Below are positions 9,912-21,900 of a DNA stretch of 64,000 nt, piece after piece. Made by a program: the position numbers and the translations under genes. Origin of the DNA: Fratercula arctica. Lineage: Eukaryota > Chordata > Aves > Charadriiformes > Alcidae. Numbering within the stretch: position 1 is the first letter of the stretch; each line of letters begins with the position of its first letter. Location: assembly GCA_947846985.1 (NCBI GenBank), contig CANTUZ010000014.1, positions 7,922,738 through 7,986,737 on the forward strand, in the 5' to 3' direction. The notes below the pieces were generated by a model. The model did not search any database. It was not told the DNA's origin and saw only the letters and a program-made list of their open reading frames with translations.

Positions 9912-12900
9912 GTGAGCTGGGGGGGGGCTGGGGGCGACGGGGGGGCTGGGGGCAATGGGGGGCAATGGGGGGGCTGGGGGCGACGGGGGGGCTGGGGGCA
10001 ATGGGGGCAATGGGGGGCAATGGGGGGGCAATGGGGGCGACGGGGGGGCAATGGGGGCAATGGGGGCAATGGGGGGCAATGGGGGCAATGGGGGCAATGG
10101 GGGCAATGGGGGGCAATGGGGGCAATGGGGGCGACGGGTGGGCTGGGGGCAATGGGGGCAATGGGGGGCAATGGGGGGGCTGGGGGCGACGGGGGGGCTG
10201 GGGGCAATGGGGGGCAATGGGGGGGATGGGGGCAATGGGGGGCTGGGGGCAATGGGGGCAATGGGGGGCAATGGGGGTAATGGGGGGCAATGGGGGCAAT
10301 GGGGGCAATGGGGGCAATGGGGGGGCAATGGGGGGCAATGGGGGGCATGGGGGGCAATGGGGGGAATGGGGGCAATGGGGGGGCAATGGGGGCAGATGGG
10401 GGGGCTGGGGCAAATGGGGGCAATGGTGGGCAATGGGGGGCACTGCTGGGGGAATGGGGGCGACAGGGGCAATGGGGGCAATGGGGGGGCAATGGGGGCA
10501 ATGGGGGGCAATGGGGGTAATGGGGGGCAATGGGGGGGGCAATGGGGGGCAATGGGGGGCAATGGGGGGCAATGGGGGCAATGGGGATAATGGGGGCAAT
10601 GGGGGGGCAATGGGGGGCAATGGGGGGGCAATGGGGGGTAATGGGGGGCAATGGGGGCAATGGGGGGGGCAATGGGGTGTAATGGGGGGCTGGGGGCAAT
10701 GGGGGCAATGGGGGGCAATGGGGACAATGGGGGGCAATGGGGGGCTGGGGACAATGGGGGGGCAATGGGGGGCAATGGGGGTAATGGGGGGCTGGGGGGC
10801 AATGGGGGCAATGGGGGGGGGCAATGGGGGGCACTGGGGGGGGTGGGCGACAAGCCCAGGACTCAGTCCCGGGGGGGGGGGGGTGCGTCCCACTCCCTCG
10901 TGTGTGCCCCCCCCCCCCCATCTCCCCCCCAATCACCCCCCCAAGGCCCCCATCGCCCCCCATGTCCCCCCCCCCTCGCCCCCCCATTTCCCCCCCCGGA
11001 CCCCCCCCCCCCGTTCAGAGGAGTCTCCCCCTCCTCACACCCCCTCTGTGTCCCCCCCGTTGGTCCCTCCCCCTCACGGTCCCCCTTGCCTACCCCATGT
11101 TCACTGTCCCCCTCCTTCCCCCTCGCCCCCCCCCCATTTATCCCCCCCTAGGCCCCCCATCTCTTCGTTCAGAGGAGGGACCCCCCCTCACACCCCCCCC
11201 CCTTGGTGTCCCCCCTCCAATGCCCCCCCCCTCCCTCTCACCCCCCTTCTGTGTCCCTCCTCCCACATGGGGGGGTGGGGTGGGGGTTCCCCCCCCCTCA
11301 CCCCGCGTGTCCCCCCCCGTGTCCCCCCCCCAAGGCCCCCATCGCCCCCCATGTCCCCCCCCTCGCCCCCCCCCATTTCCCCCCCCGGCCCCCCCCCGTT
11401 CAGAGGAGGGACCCCCCCTCACACCCCCCCTGTGTCCCCCCCCATGCCCCCCCTCTGTGTCCCCCCCCATGTCCCCCCCCTCACACCCCGTGTCCCCCCC
11501 CGTGTCCCCCCCCCAAGGCCCCCATCGCCCCCCATGTCCCCCCCCTCGCCCCCCCCCCATTTTCCCCCCCCGGCCCCCCCCCCGTTCAGAGGAGGGACCC
11601 CCCCTCACCCCCCCCCTGTGTCCCCCCCCCGCCCCCCCCTCACACCCCGTGTCCCCCCCGTGTCCCCCCCCCAAGGCCCCCATCGCCCCCCATGTCCCCC
11701 CCCCTCGCCCCCCCCCATTTCCCCCCCCGGCCCCCCCCCCCGTTCAGAGGAGGGACCCCCCCTCACACACCCCCCCGGACCCCCCCGTGTCCCCCCCAGG
11801 CCTGAACCGCTCCAGCTCCTTCTCCTGCGAGGCCCACAACGCCCGCGGGGTGGCCACGTCCCGCACGGCCACGGTCACCGGTCAGCGGGGGGGGCACGGG
11901 GGGGCGAGGGGGGGCGAGGGGGGGGCGAGGGGGGGGACCCTCCTCTGAACAGGGGGGGGGGGCACTGGGGGGGTGAGGAGGGCCCGGGGGGGGGGGCAAA
12001 GGGGGGGATGGGGGATGATGGCGGTCATGGGGGGGGCCCTGGGGGGGGGGATGGACCCTCCTCTGAATGGCGGGGGGGGCACGGGGGGGGATGGGGAGGG
12101 GACATGGGGGGGGCACCCTCCTGTGAACGGGGGGGGGTGATGGGGGCCATGGGGGGGGGCCATGGGGGGGGTGAGGGGGGGACACCCTCCTGTGAACGGG
12201 GGGGGTGATGGGGGGGTGATGGGGGGGGGGAACCCTCCTGTGAACGGGGGGGGTGATGGGGGCCATGGGGGGGGCCCTCCTCTGAAGGGGGGGGGAATAC
12301 GGGGGGTTGAGGGGGGCCCGGAGGGGGGGCAAAGGGGGGTGATGGGGACCCTGGGGGGGGACATGGGGGGGGACAGGGTGGGTGAGGGGGGGACACCCTC
12401 CTGTGACCGGGGGGGGGGGGGCACTGGGGGTGATGGGGGGGGGGTGTGGATGGGTGGGGGGGAACCCTCCTGTGAAACGGGTGGGGGGTGATGGGGGACC
12501 CTGTGGGGGGGGGACACGGAGGGGGGGACACACGCGGGGGGTCACTCACCCCCCCGTGCCCCCCCCAGTGGTGCCGGGCCCCCCCCGGCGGCTGGCGGTG
12601 CTGGGGCGGGGGCAGCACTGGCTGGAGCTGGGCTGGGAGCCGGGGGGGGGCAGCGGGGACCCCCCCCCGCAGGTCTGCACCCTGCAGGTGAGGGGGGGGG
12701 CACGGGGGGGCTTGGGGATGGGGGGGGACATGGGGATGGGGGGGTCACGGGGGGGTGTGGGGGGGGGCACGGGGGGGACATGGGGACAGGGGGGACATAG
12801 GGACGGGGGGGGACATGGGGATGGGGGGGGTCATGGGGGGGGGTGAGGGGGACACGGGGGGGCTTGGGGATGGGGGGGTCATGGGGGGGGTGAGGGGGAC

Positions 12901-15900
12901 ACGGGGGGGCTTGGGGACGGGGGGGGGGACAGGGGGAGCTGGGGGGCACGGGGGGGACATGGGGACAGGGGGGACATGGGGACGGGGGGGTCCTGGGGAC
13001 ATGGGGGGGGTGGGGGGGGACATGCGGGACGGGGGGGGGCACGGGGGGGGTTGGGGACACGGGGGGGACATGGGGGGGCACAGGGGGACATTGGGGGAGC
13101 GGGGGGGGAGTGGGCACATGGGGGGTGGCCCAGGGATGTCCCCACGGGGTGTCCCCAAACAGTGTCCCCACGGGGTGTCCCCATAGCGATGTCCCCATAG
13201 CGATGTCCCCATGGCGGTGTCCCCCGGGGTGTCCCCATGGGGCGGTGTCCCCATAGCGATGTCCCCATGGCGGTGTCCCCCGGGGTGTCCCCATGGCGGG
13301 GATGTCCCCATGGGGTGTCCCCATAGTGATGTCCCCCTGGCATGTCCCCATGGGGCTGGTGTCCCCATAGCGGTGTCCCCATGGCGGGAATGTCCCCATA
13401 GTGATGTCCCCAAGGGGGCGGTGTCCCCACAGGGTGTCCCCATGGCGGGGATGTCCCCATAGCGGTGTCCCCCTGGCATGTCCCCATGGCGGGGATGTCC
13501 CCATGGGGCGGTGTCCCCATAGCAGTGTCCCCAAGGGGGTGGTGTCCCCCCGGGGTGTCCCCATAGCGATGTCCCCATGGCGGTGTCCCCATGGCGGTGT
13601 CCCCATGGCGGTGTCCCCATGGCGGGGTGTCCCCATAGCGGTGTCCCCATAGCGGTGTCCCCCCGGGGTGTCCCCATGGCGGGGATGTCCCCATAGCGGT
13701 GTCCCCATGGCGGTGTCCCCATGGCGGTGTCCCCCGGGGTGTCCCCATAGCGGTGTCCCCATAGCGGTGTCCCCATGGCGGTGTCCCCATGGCGGGGATG
13801 TCCCCATGGGATGTCCCCATAGCGGTGTCCCCATAGCGATGTCCCCATGGCGGGGTGTCCCCATGGCGGTGTCCCCCGGGGTGTCCCCATAGCGGTGTCC
13901 CCATGGCGGTGTCCCCCGGGGTGTCCCCATGGGGCGGTGTCCCCATAGCGGTGTCCCCCGGGGTGTCCCCATGGCGGGGGTGTCCCCATAGCGGTGTCCC
14001 CATGGCGGTGTCCCCATGGCGGGGTGTCCCCATGGGGCGGTGTCCCCATGGCGGTGTCCCCCATGGCGGTGTCCCCAAGGGGGTGGTGTCCCCATGGCGG
14101 TGTCCCCATGGCGGGGGTGTCCCCATGGCCGCGCTGTCCCCGCAGGTGGTGGCGGAGGCGGGGGAGCGCGGGGGGGGTGCGCGGGGGGGCGCGGTGCGGA
14201 GCCGGGAGGTGCCGGTCCCGCCCTTCGCCCAGCGCCTGGGCGGGCTCAGCCCTCCTTATGCGCCTACCGCGCGCGCGTGGCGCTGCGCCCCGCCCCGCCC
14301 CGCCCCCTGGAGCGCCTGGCGCGCGCGGCCACGGCTGAGGGCGGTGAGGCGGGGGCGGGGGCGGCTCTGTGGGGATGGGGGGGGCTCTATGGGGCGGGGG
14401 GTCTCTGTGGGGATGGGGGGGCTCTATGGGGCTGGGGCTGGGGGGCTCTGTGGGGATGGGGGGGCTCTATGGGGCTGGGGCTGGGGGGCTCTGTGGGGAT
14501 GGGGGGGCTCTATGGGGCTGGGGGGCTCTGTGGGGATGGGGGGGCTCTGTGGGGATGGGGGGGCTCTGTGGGTCCGGGGGGGCTCTATGGGGCGGGGGGG
14601 CTCTGTGGGGATGGGGCTGGGGATGGGGGGGCTCCGTGGGGCTGGGGGGCTCTGTGGGGATGGGGGGGGCTCTATGGGGCTGGGGATGGGGGTCTCTGTG
14701 GGGATGGGGGGGCTCCATGGGGATGGGGATGGGGCTGGGGGGACTCCATGCGGCTGGGGATGGGGGTCTCTGTGGGGATGGGGGGGCTCTATGGGGCTGG
14801 GGATGGGGGTCTCTGTGGGGATGGGGGGACTCCGTGGGGATGGGGGTCGCTGTGGGGCTGGGGGGCTCTGTGGGGATGGGGGGGCTCTATGGGGCTGGGG
14901 ATGGGGGTCTCTGTGGGGATGGGGGGGCTCCGTGGGGATGGGGATGGGGATGGGGCTGGGGGGCTCTGTGGGGCTGGGGGTCGCTGTGGGGATGGGGGTC
15001 TCCGTGGGGATGGGGGGGCTCGATGGGGATGGGGATGGGGCTGGGGGAGCTCTATGGGGCTGGGGGGCTCTGTGGGGATGGGGGGGCTCCATGGGTCTGG
15101 GGCTGGGGGGACTCCATGGGGCTGGGGATGGGAGGCTCCGTGGGGCGGGGGGGCTCTGTGGGGCTGGGGGGGCTCTGTGGGGATGGGGGTCTCTGTGGGG
15201 CTGGGGATGGGGCTGGGGAGGCTCTATGGGGCTGGGGGTCTCCGTGGGGCTGGGGGGCTCTGTGGGGCTGGGGATGGGGGTCTCTGTGGGGCTGGGGGGG
15301 CTCCATGGGGCTGGGGGGCTCCATGGGGCTGGGGCTGGGGGGCTGGGGGACTCTATGGGGCTGGGGGGGGCTCTATGGGGCTGGGTGTGGGGTTCGCTGG
15401 GGGGCTCAATGGGAATGGGGCTGGGGGTTCACATGGGGCTGGGGGGGATCCCATGGGGTTGGGGGCTCTATGGGGCTGGGGGGCTCCATGGGGCTGGCCC
15501 CACTGATGCCCCCCCCCCCCCGCCCCCCAGCGCCGGGGGCCCCCCCCGAGAACGTGTCGGCGGCGCGGGAGGGGGCCTGGGCCGCGTGCGCTGGGCGCCC
15601 CCCCGGGGGCCCCTCAATGGGGTGCTGCGGGGCTACCGGCTGGGCTACCGCCGGGCCCGCGACCCCGAGGTGAGCCCCACGGCGCCCCACCGCGCCCCAC
15701 TGCGCCCCACTGCGCCCCATTGCACGCCATTGTGCCCACTGCGCCCCATTGCACCCCACTGCCCCCCCACGGCGCCCCATTGCACCCCATTGCACGCCAA
15801 TTGTGCCCCACAGCGACCCACGGTGGCCCCACTGCTCCCCCCCCCACCGTGCCCCACTGCCCCCCACTGCACCCCCATTGCACCCCATTGCATGCCATTG

Positions 15901-18900
15901 TGCCCCACGGCGCCCCACACTGTGCCCCACTGGCCCCCCCCCATGCCCCACAGCACCCCATTGCACCCCATTGCAAGCCATTGTGCCCCACAGCGCCCCA
16001 CACTGCCCCACGGCACCCCCATTGCACCCCATTGCATCCCATTGTGCCCCACGGCGCCCCACCGCCCCCCCCACAGCACCCCATTGCACGCCATTGTGCC
16101 CCACGGCGCCCCACACTGTGCCCCCCGGCGCCCCCATTGCACCCCATTGCATGCCATTGTGCCCCATGGCGCCCCACACTGTGCCCCACTGCGCCCCATT
16201 GCACCCCATTGTGCCCCACTGTGCCCCACACTGTGCCCCACTGCACCCCACGGCGCCCCACTGCCCCCCACCCACCGTGCCCCACTGCACCCCACGGCGC
16301 CCCCATTGCACCCTATTGCATGCCATTGTGCCCCACTGCACCCCACGGCGCCCCCATTGCACCCCATTGCACGCCATTGTGCCCCATGGCACCCCACACT
16401 GTGCCCCACTGTGCCCCACGGCACCCCCATTGCACCCCATTGCATGCCATTGTGCCCCACAGCGCCCGCACACAGCCCACCCTGTCCCCACCCTGCAACC
16501 CCATTGCACGCCATTGTGCCCCACTGTGGCCCCAACACTGTGCCCCACACTGCACCCCATTGCACCCCATTGCATGCCATTGTGCCCCACTGTGCCCCAC
16601 ACTGTGCCCCACACTGCACCCCATTGCACCCCAATTTGCACGCCCTTGTTTGACCCCACGACCCCACACGCGCCCCACCCGGCGCCCCCTGTCTCCCCGC
16701 TCTCTCGAATTCCCGCACCGGTAGCCCCCACTCTGCCCTTGCCCCAGGCGGTGCTAGGACGTGGTGGCTGTAGCGCAGGAGGGCGACGGGGGGGGGGCTT
16801 GGATTGGGGCAGAGCCTGTGGTCGGCCGGGTGGGCCCCATACACCGGGGGGGGGACGGGCCCTGGAGCCCCCCCGTGCTGCTGTCGTTGAGTCACTGTCC
16901 CCACCGGCTGTCACCCCCCTGTCACTGTCACCCCACTGTCACCGTCACCCTCTGTCACCCCACTGTCACTGTCACCCCCTGTCACTGTCCCCCCGTCACT
17001 GTCTGCCCAGTGTCCCCAACACCGCACTGTCACCCCCCTGTCACCCACGTCACTGTCCCCCGTGTCCCACACCCCCCGCTGTCACCGTCACCACCGCCCG
17101 TTTCCACTGTTCACCCCACGTCACCCCACTGTGTCACCAGTCACCCTCCTGGCACCCCACCTGTCACTGTCGCCCCCCCTGTCACCTCACTCTCTGTCAC
17201 TGTCACCCCGTTACTCCTGTCACCCCCCTGTCACTGTCACCCCCATCACTGTCCCCCCTGTGTCCCCAACACCCCACTGTCACTGTCACCCCGTTACTCC
17301 TGGCACCCCACTGTCACTGTCACCCCCCCGTCACTGTCACCCCCCGTCACCCCCATCACTGTCCCCCCTGTGTCCCCACACCACCCCACTGTCACTGTCA
17401 CCCCCTGTTACCCTGTCACCCCACTGTCACCCCCGTCACTGTCACCCCCCTGTCACCCCACTGTCACTGTCACCCCAGTCACTGTCACCCCCCCTGTCAC
17501 CCCCATCACTGTCCCTCCTGTGTCCCCAACACCCCACTGTCACCATCACCCCCTGTCACTGTCACCCCCCTGTCACCCCGGTCACTGTCCCCCTGTGTCC
17601 CCAACCCCCCCATCACTGTCACCGCCATGTCCCCGTCCCCAGCGCCCCCGTGTCCCTGTCACCCGTGTCCCTGTCACCCCACGTCAACGTCCCCGTCCCC
17701 CCCCGTGTCCCCCTGACGTCCCCGATGTCCCCACAGCCCCCGAGGCACCGCTGGAGTCGCAGCCGGGTGAGGGGCCTGCGGGGGGACTGGGAGGGACTGG
17801 GATGGGATGGGACAGGATGGGATGGGATGGGATGGGAGGGGAGGGGAGGGGATGGGAGGGACTGGGATGGACTGGGAGGGACTGGGAGGGGATGGGATGG
17901 GACAGGATGGGATGGGATGGGAGGGACTGGGAGGGACTGGGAGGGGATGGACTGGGATGAACTGGGATGGGATGGACTGGGAGGGACTGGGATGGGATGG
18001 GATGGACTGGGAGGGACTGGGATGAACTGGGATGGGACTGGGATGGGAGGGACTGGGAGGGACTGGGGTGGGATGGGATGGGATGGGAGGGACTGGGGTG
18101 GGATGGGATGGGATGGGATGGACTGGGAGGGACTGGGATGAACTGGGATGGGATGGGACGGGATGGGATGGGAGGGACTGGGGTGGGATGGGATGGGAGG
18201 GACTGGGATGGACTAGGATGGGATGGGATGGACTGGGAGGGACTGGGATGGGATGGGAGGGACTGGGATGAACTGGGATGGGATGAACTGGGATGGGACG
18301 GGATGGGATGGGATGAACTGGGATGGGATGGGAGGGACTGGGATGAACTGGGATGGGATGGGAGGGACTGGGATGAACTGGGATGGGATGAACTGGGATG
18401 GGACGGGATGGGATGGGATGAACTGGGATGGGATGGGACGGGATGGGACGGGATGGGGAGGGGCCGTGCTGCTGTTGGTGGCCGTCCCCGCTGAGGTGCC
18501 CTGTGTGTCCCCGTGTGTCCCCATGTCCCCGTGTCCCCGTGTGTCCATGTGTCCCCGTGTGTCCGTGTGTCCGTGTGTCCTCGTGTCCCCATTTGTCCCT
18601 GTGTGTCCCCGTGTGTCCCCGTGTCCCCGTGTGTCCCCGTGTGTCCGTGTGTCCCCGTGTGTCCCCGTGTGTCCCCATGTCCCGTGTGTCCCCGTGTGTC
18701 CGTGTGTCCTCGTGTCCCCATGTGTCCCCGTGTGTCCCCGTGTGTCCCCGTGTGTCCCCGTGTCCCGTGTCCCCGTGTGTCCCCGTGTGTCCTCGTGTCC
18801 CCATGTGTCCCCGTGTGTCCCCGTGTGTCCCCATGTCCCGTGTGTCCCCGTGTCCCGTGTCCCCGTGTGTCCGTGTGTCCTCGTGTCCCCATTTGTCCCC

Positions 18901-21900
18901 GTGTGTCCCCGTGTGTCCTCGTGTCCCCATGTGTCCCCGTGTGTCCCCTTGTGTCCCGTGTCCCCGTGTGTCCCCGTGTGTCCCCGTGTGTCCCGTGTGT
19001 CCGTGTGTCCCGTGTCCCCGTGTGTCCCCGTGTGTCCCGTGTCCCATGTGTCCCCGTGTCCCCGTGTGTCCCCGTGTGTCCCCGTGTCCCCATGTGTCCC
19101 CGTGTGTCCCCGTGTGTCCCCGTGTGTCCCCATGTCCCGTGTGTCCCCTGTCCCCGTGGTGTCCAGTGTGTCCCCTCGTGTCCCCATTTGTCCCTGTGTG
19201 TCCCCGTGTGTCCGTGTGTCCCCGTGTGTCCCCGTGTGTGTCCGTGTGTCCGTGTGTCCTCGTGTCCCCATGTGTCCCCGTGTGTCCCGTGTCCCGTGTC
19301 CCCGTGTGTCCCCGTGTGTCCCTGTGTGTCCCCGTGTCCCGTGTGTCCCCGTGTCCCGTGTCCCCGTGTGTCCCCGTGTCTCCCCGTGTCCCCTCCGTGT
19401 GTCCCCGTGTGTCCCGTGTCCCGGTGGCAGCGGTGACGCGGGCGCCAGGGCCCTGGGGGGGGTGGTGGCTGGCGCTGGTGGCCCTGGGGCTACTGGGGGG
19501 GGCTGGCGCTGGCCCTGGGGCATGCTTGCCTGGCCCGGCGCCGCCGCAAGGAGACGCGCTTCGGTGAGACACAGCCCCCGGCACCCCCTGTCACCCCCTG
19601 TCACCCCCCATCACCCCCTGTCACCCCCTGTCACCCCCCGTCACCCCCCGTCACCCCCTGTTACCCCCTGTCACCCCCTGTCACCCCCCGGCACCCCCTG
19701 TCACCCCCTGTCACCCCCCTGTCACCCCCCTGTCACCCCCTGTTACCCCCCTGTCACCCCCCTGTCACCCCCTGTCACCCCCCGGCACCCCCTGTCACCC
19801 CCTGTCACCCCCCCTGTCACCCCCCGGCACCCCCTGTCACCCCCTGTCACCCCCTGTTACCCCCCCGTCACCCCCTGTCACCCCCCGTCACCCCCCCGTT
19901 ACCCCCCCGTTACCCCTCTGTCACCCCCCCTGTCACCCCCCGTTACCCCCGTTACCCCTCTGTCACCCCCCCTGTCACCCCCTGTCACCCCCTGTCACCC
20001 CCCGTCACCCCCCGTTACCCCCCTGTCACCCCCCTGTCACCCCCCCGTCACCCCCCGTTACCCCCCTGTCACCCCCCTGTCCCCCCCCGTCACCCCCCGT
20101 TACCCCCCTGTCACCCCCCTGTCACCCCCCGTCACCCCCCGTTACCCCCCTGTCACCCCCCTGTCACCCCCCGTCACCCCCCGTTACCCCCCTGTCATCC
20201 TCCTGTCACCCCCTCGGCACCCCCCCGGCACCCCCCTGTCACCCCCCGTTACCCCCCTGTCACCCCCTGTCACCCCCCGTCACCCCCCGTTACCCCCCTG
20301 TCACCCCCGTCACCCCCCGTTACCCCCCTGTCACCCCCCTGTCACCCCCCGGCACCCCCCCGTCACCCTGTCACCTCCCCAGCGCGCTGTCACCCTCCTC
20401 ACGGTGTCACACACCCCTGGCACAGTGTCACCTCCCCATCACTGTGTCACCCCCCCCCGTCACCGTGTCACCCCCCCTCCATCACCCTGTCACCTCCCCA
20501 GCGTGGTGTCACCCTCCTCACGGTGTCACACACCCCTGGCACAGTGTCACCTCCCCATCACTGTGTCACCCCCCTGTCACCGTGTCACCCCCCTCCATCA
20601 CCCTGTCACCTCCACCAGCGCGGTGTCACCCTCCTCACGATGTCACACACACACACCCCTGGCACAGTGTCACCTCCCTGGCACGGTGTCACCACCTCTG
20701 TCACCCTGTCACCTCCCCAGCACGGTGTCATCCCCCCAGCACCGTGTCACCTCCCCCAGCGCGGTGTCACCCTCCTCACGGTGTCACTCCCCCCAGCACA
20801 ATGTCACCTCCCAGCACTGTGTCACCCCCCTGCCCAGTGTCACCTCTTGTCCCCATGTCACGCCCTGTTCCAGTGTCCCCCGGTGTCCCCCCGTCCCATG
20901 TCCCCCCTGTGGCAGTGTCACCCCATGTCACCCCCTGTCCCGGTGTCACCCCGTGTCCCCCTGTGTCCCCCCTGTGGCAGTGTCACCCCATGTCACCCCC
21001 TGTCACGGTGTCCCCCCGTGTCCCCCCTGTCCTGGTGTCACCCCATGTCCCCCCATCCCGGTGTCCCTCTGTGTCCCCCTGGTCCCAGTGTCCCTCCATG
21101 TCCCCCCCGTGGCAGTGTCACCCCATGTCACCCCCTGTCACGGTGTCCCCCTGTGTCCCCCCTGTCCTGGTGTCCCCCCATGTCCCCCCATCCCGGTGTC
21201 CCCCCGTGTCCCCCCCGTGGTGGTGTCCCCCCGTGTGCCCCCATCCTGGTGTCCCCCCGTGTCCCCCCGGTCCCGGTGTCCCCCCATGTCCCCCCGCGGC
21301 GATGTCCCCCCTGTCCCGGTGTCCCCCCGTGTCCCCCCAGTCCCAGTGTCCCTCCATGTCCCCCCTGTCCCGGTGTCCCCCTGTGTCCCCCCGGTCCCCC
21401 CATCCTGGTGTCCCCCCGTGTCCCCCCTGTCCCGGTGTCCCCCTGTGTCCCCCCGGTCCCAGTGTCCCTCCATGTCTCCCCTGTCCCGGTGTCCCCCCGG
21501 TGTCCCCCCGTGTCCCCCCTGTCCCGGTGTCCCCCCGTGTCCCCCCCGTGGCGGTGTCCCCCCCGCGGTGTCACCGCTGTCCCCGTGCCAGGGGGGCCTT
21601 CTCGGGCCGGGGGGAGCCGGTCGTGCAGTTCCGCGTGCGCAGCTCCTACGGCCGCCGCAGCGCCGAGGCCACCCGTGAGTGTCACCCGCCCGTCACCGCG
21701 CCCCCCCGCCCACGTCACCACCTCCCCTGTCCCCATGTCCCCCCATCCCCATGTCCCCCTGTCCCCCCCTTCCCCATGTCCCCCGTCCCCTCATCCCCCT
21801 GTCCCCCATCCCCATGTCCCTGTCCCCTTGTCCCCATGTCCCCTTCTCCCGGTCCCCTTGTCCCCCATCCCCATGTCCCCATGTCCCCTTGTCCCCTTCT

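Noticed and set aside
9767..12208. Long Gly/Trp/Met/Asn-rich frame resembling a silk or glue protein
   Set aside because: It is the translation of the GGGGGCAAT array between AXL Ig2 exons; splice sites and the AXL frame explain the region.
17770..18470. Interstitial telomere-like repeat
   Set aside because: The unit is GGGAT/GGGACT, not TTAGGG, and is an intron-specific array.
18223..21678. A 1151-codon open frame on the plus strand, rich in Cys, Pro, Val and Ser
   Set aside because: It crosses three unrelated tandem arrays and two AXL exons in the wrong frame. Repeats without stop codons create long spurious frames throughout the window, on both strands.
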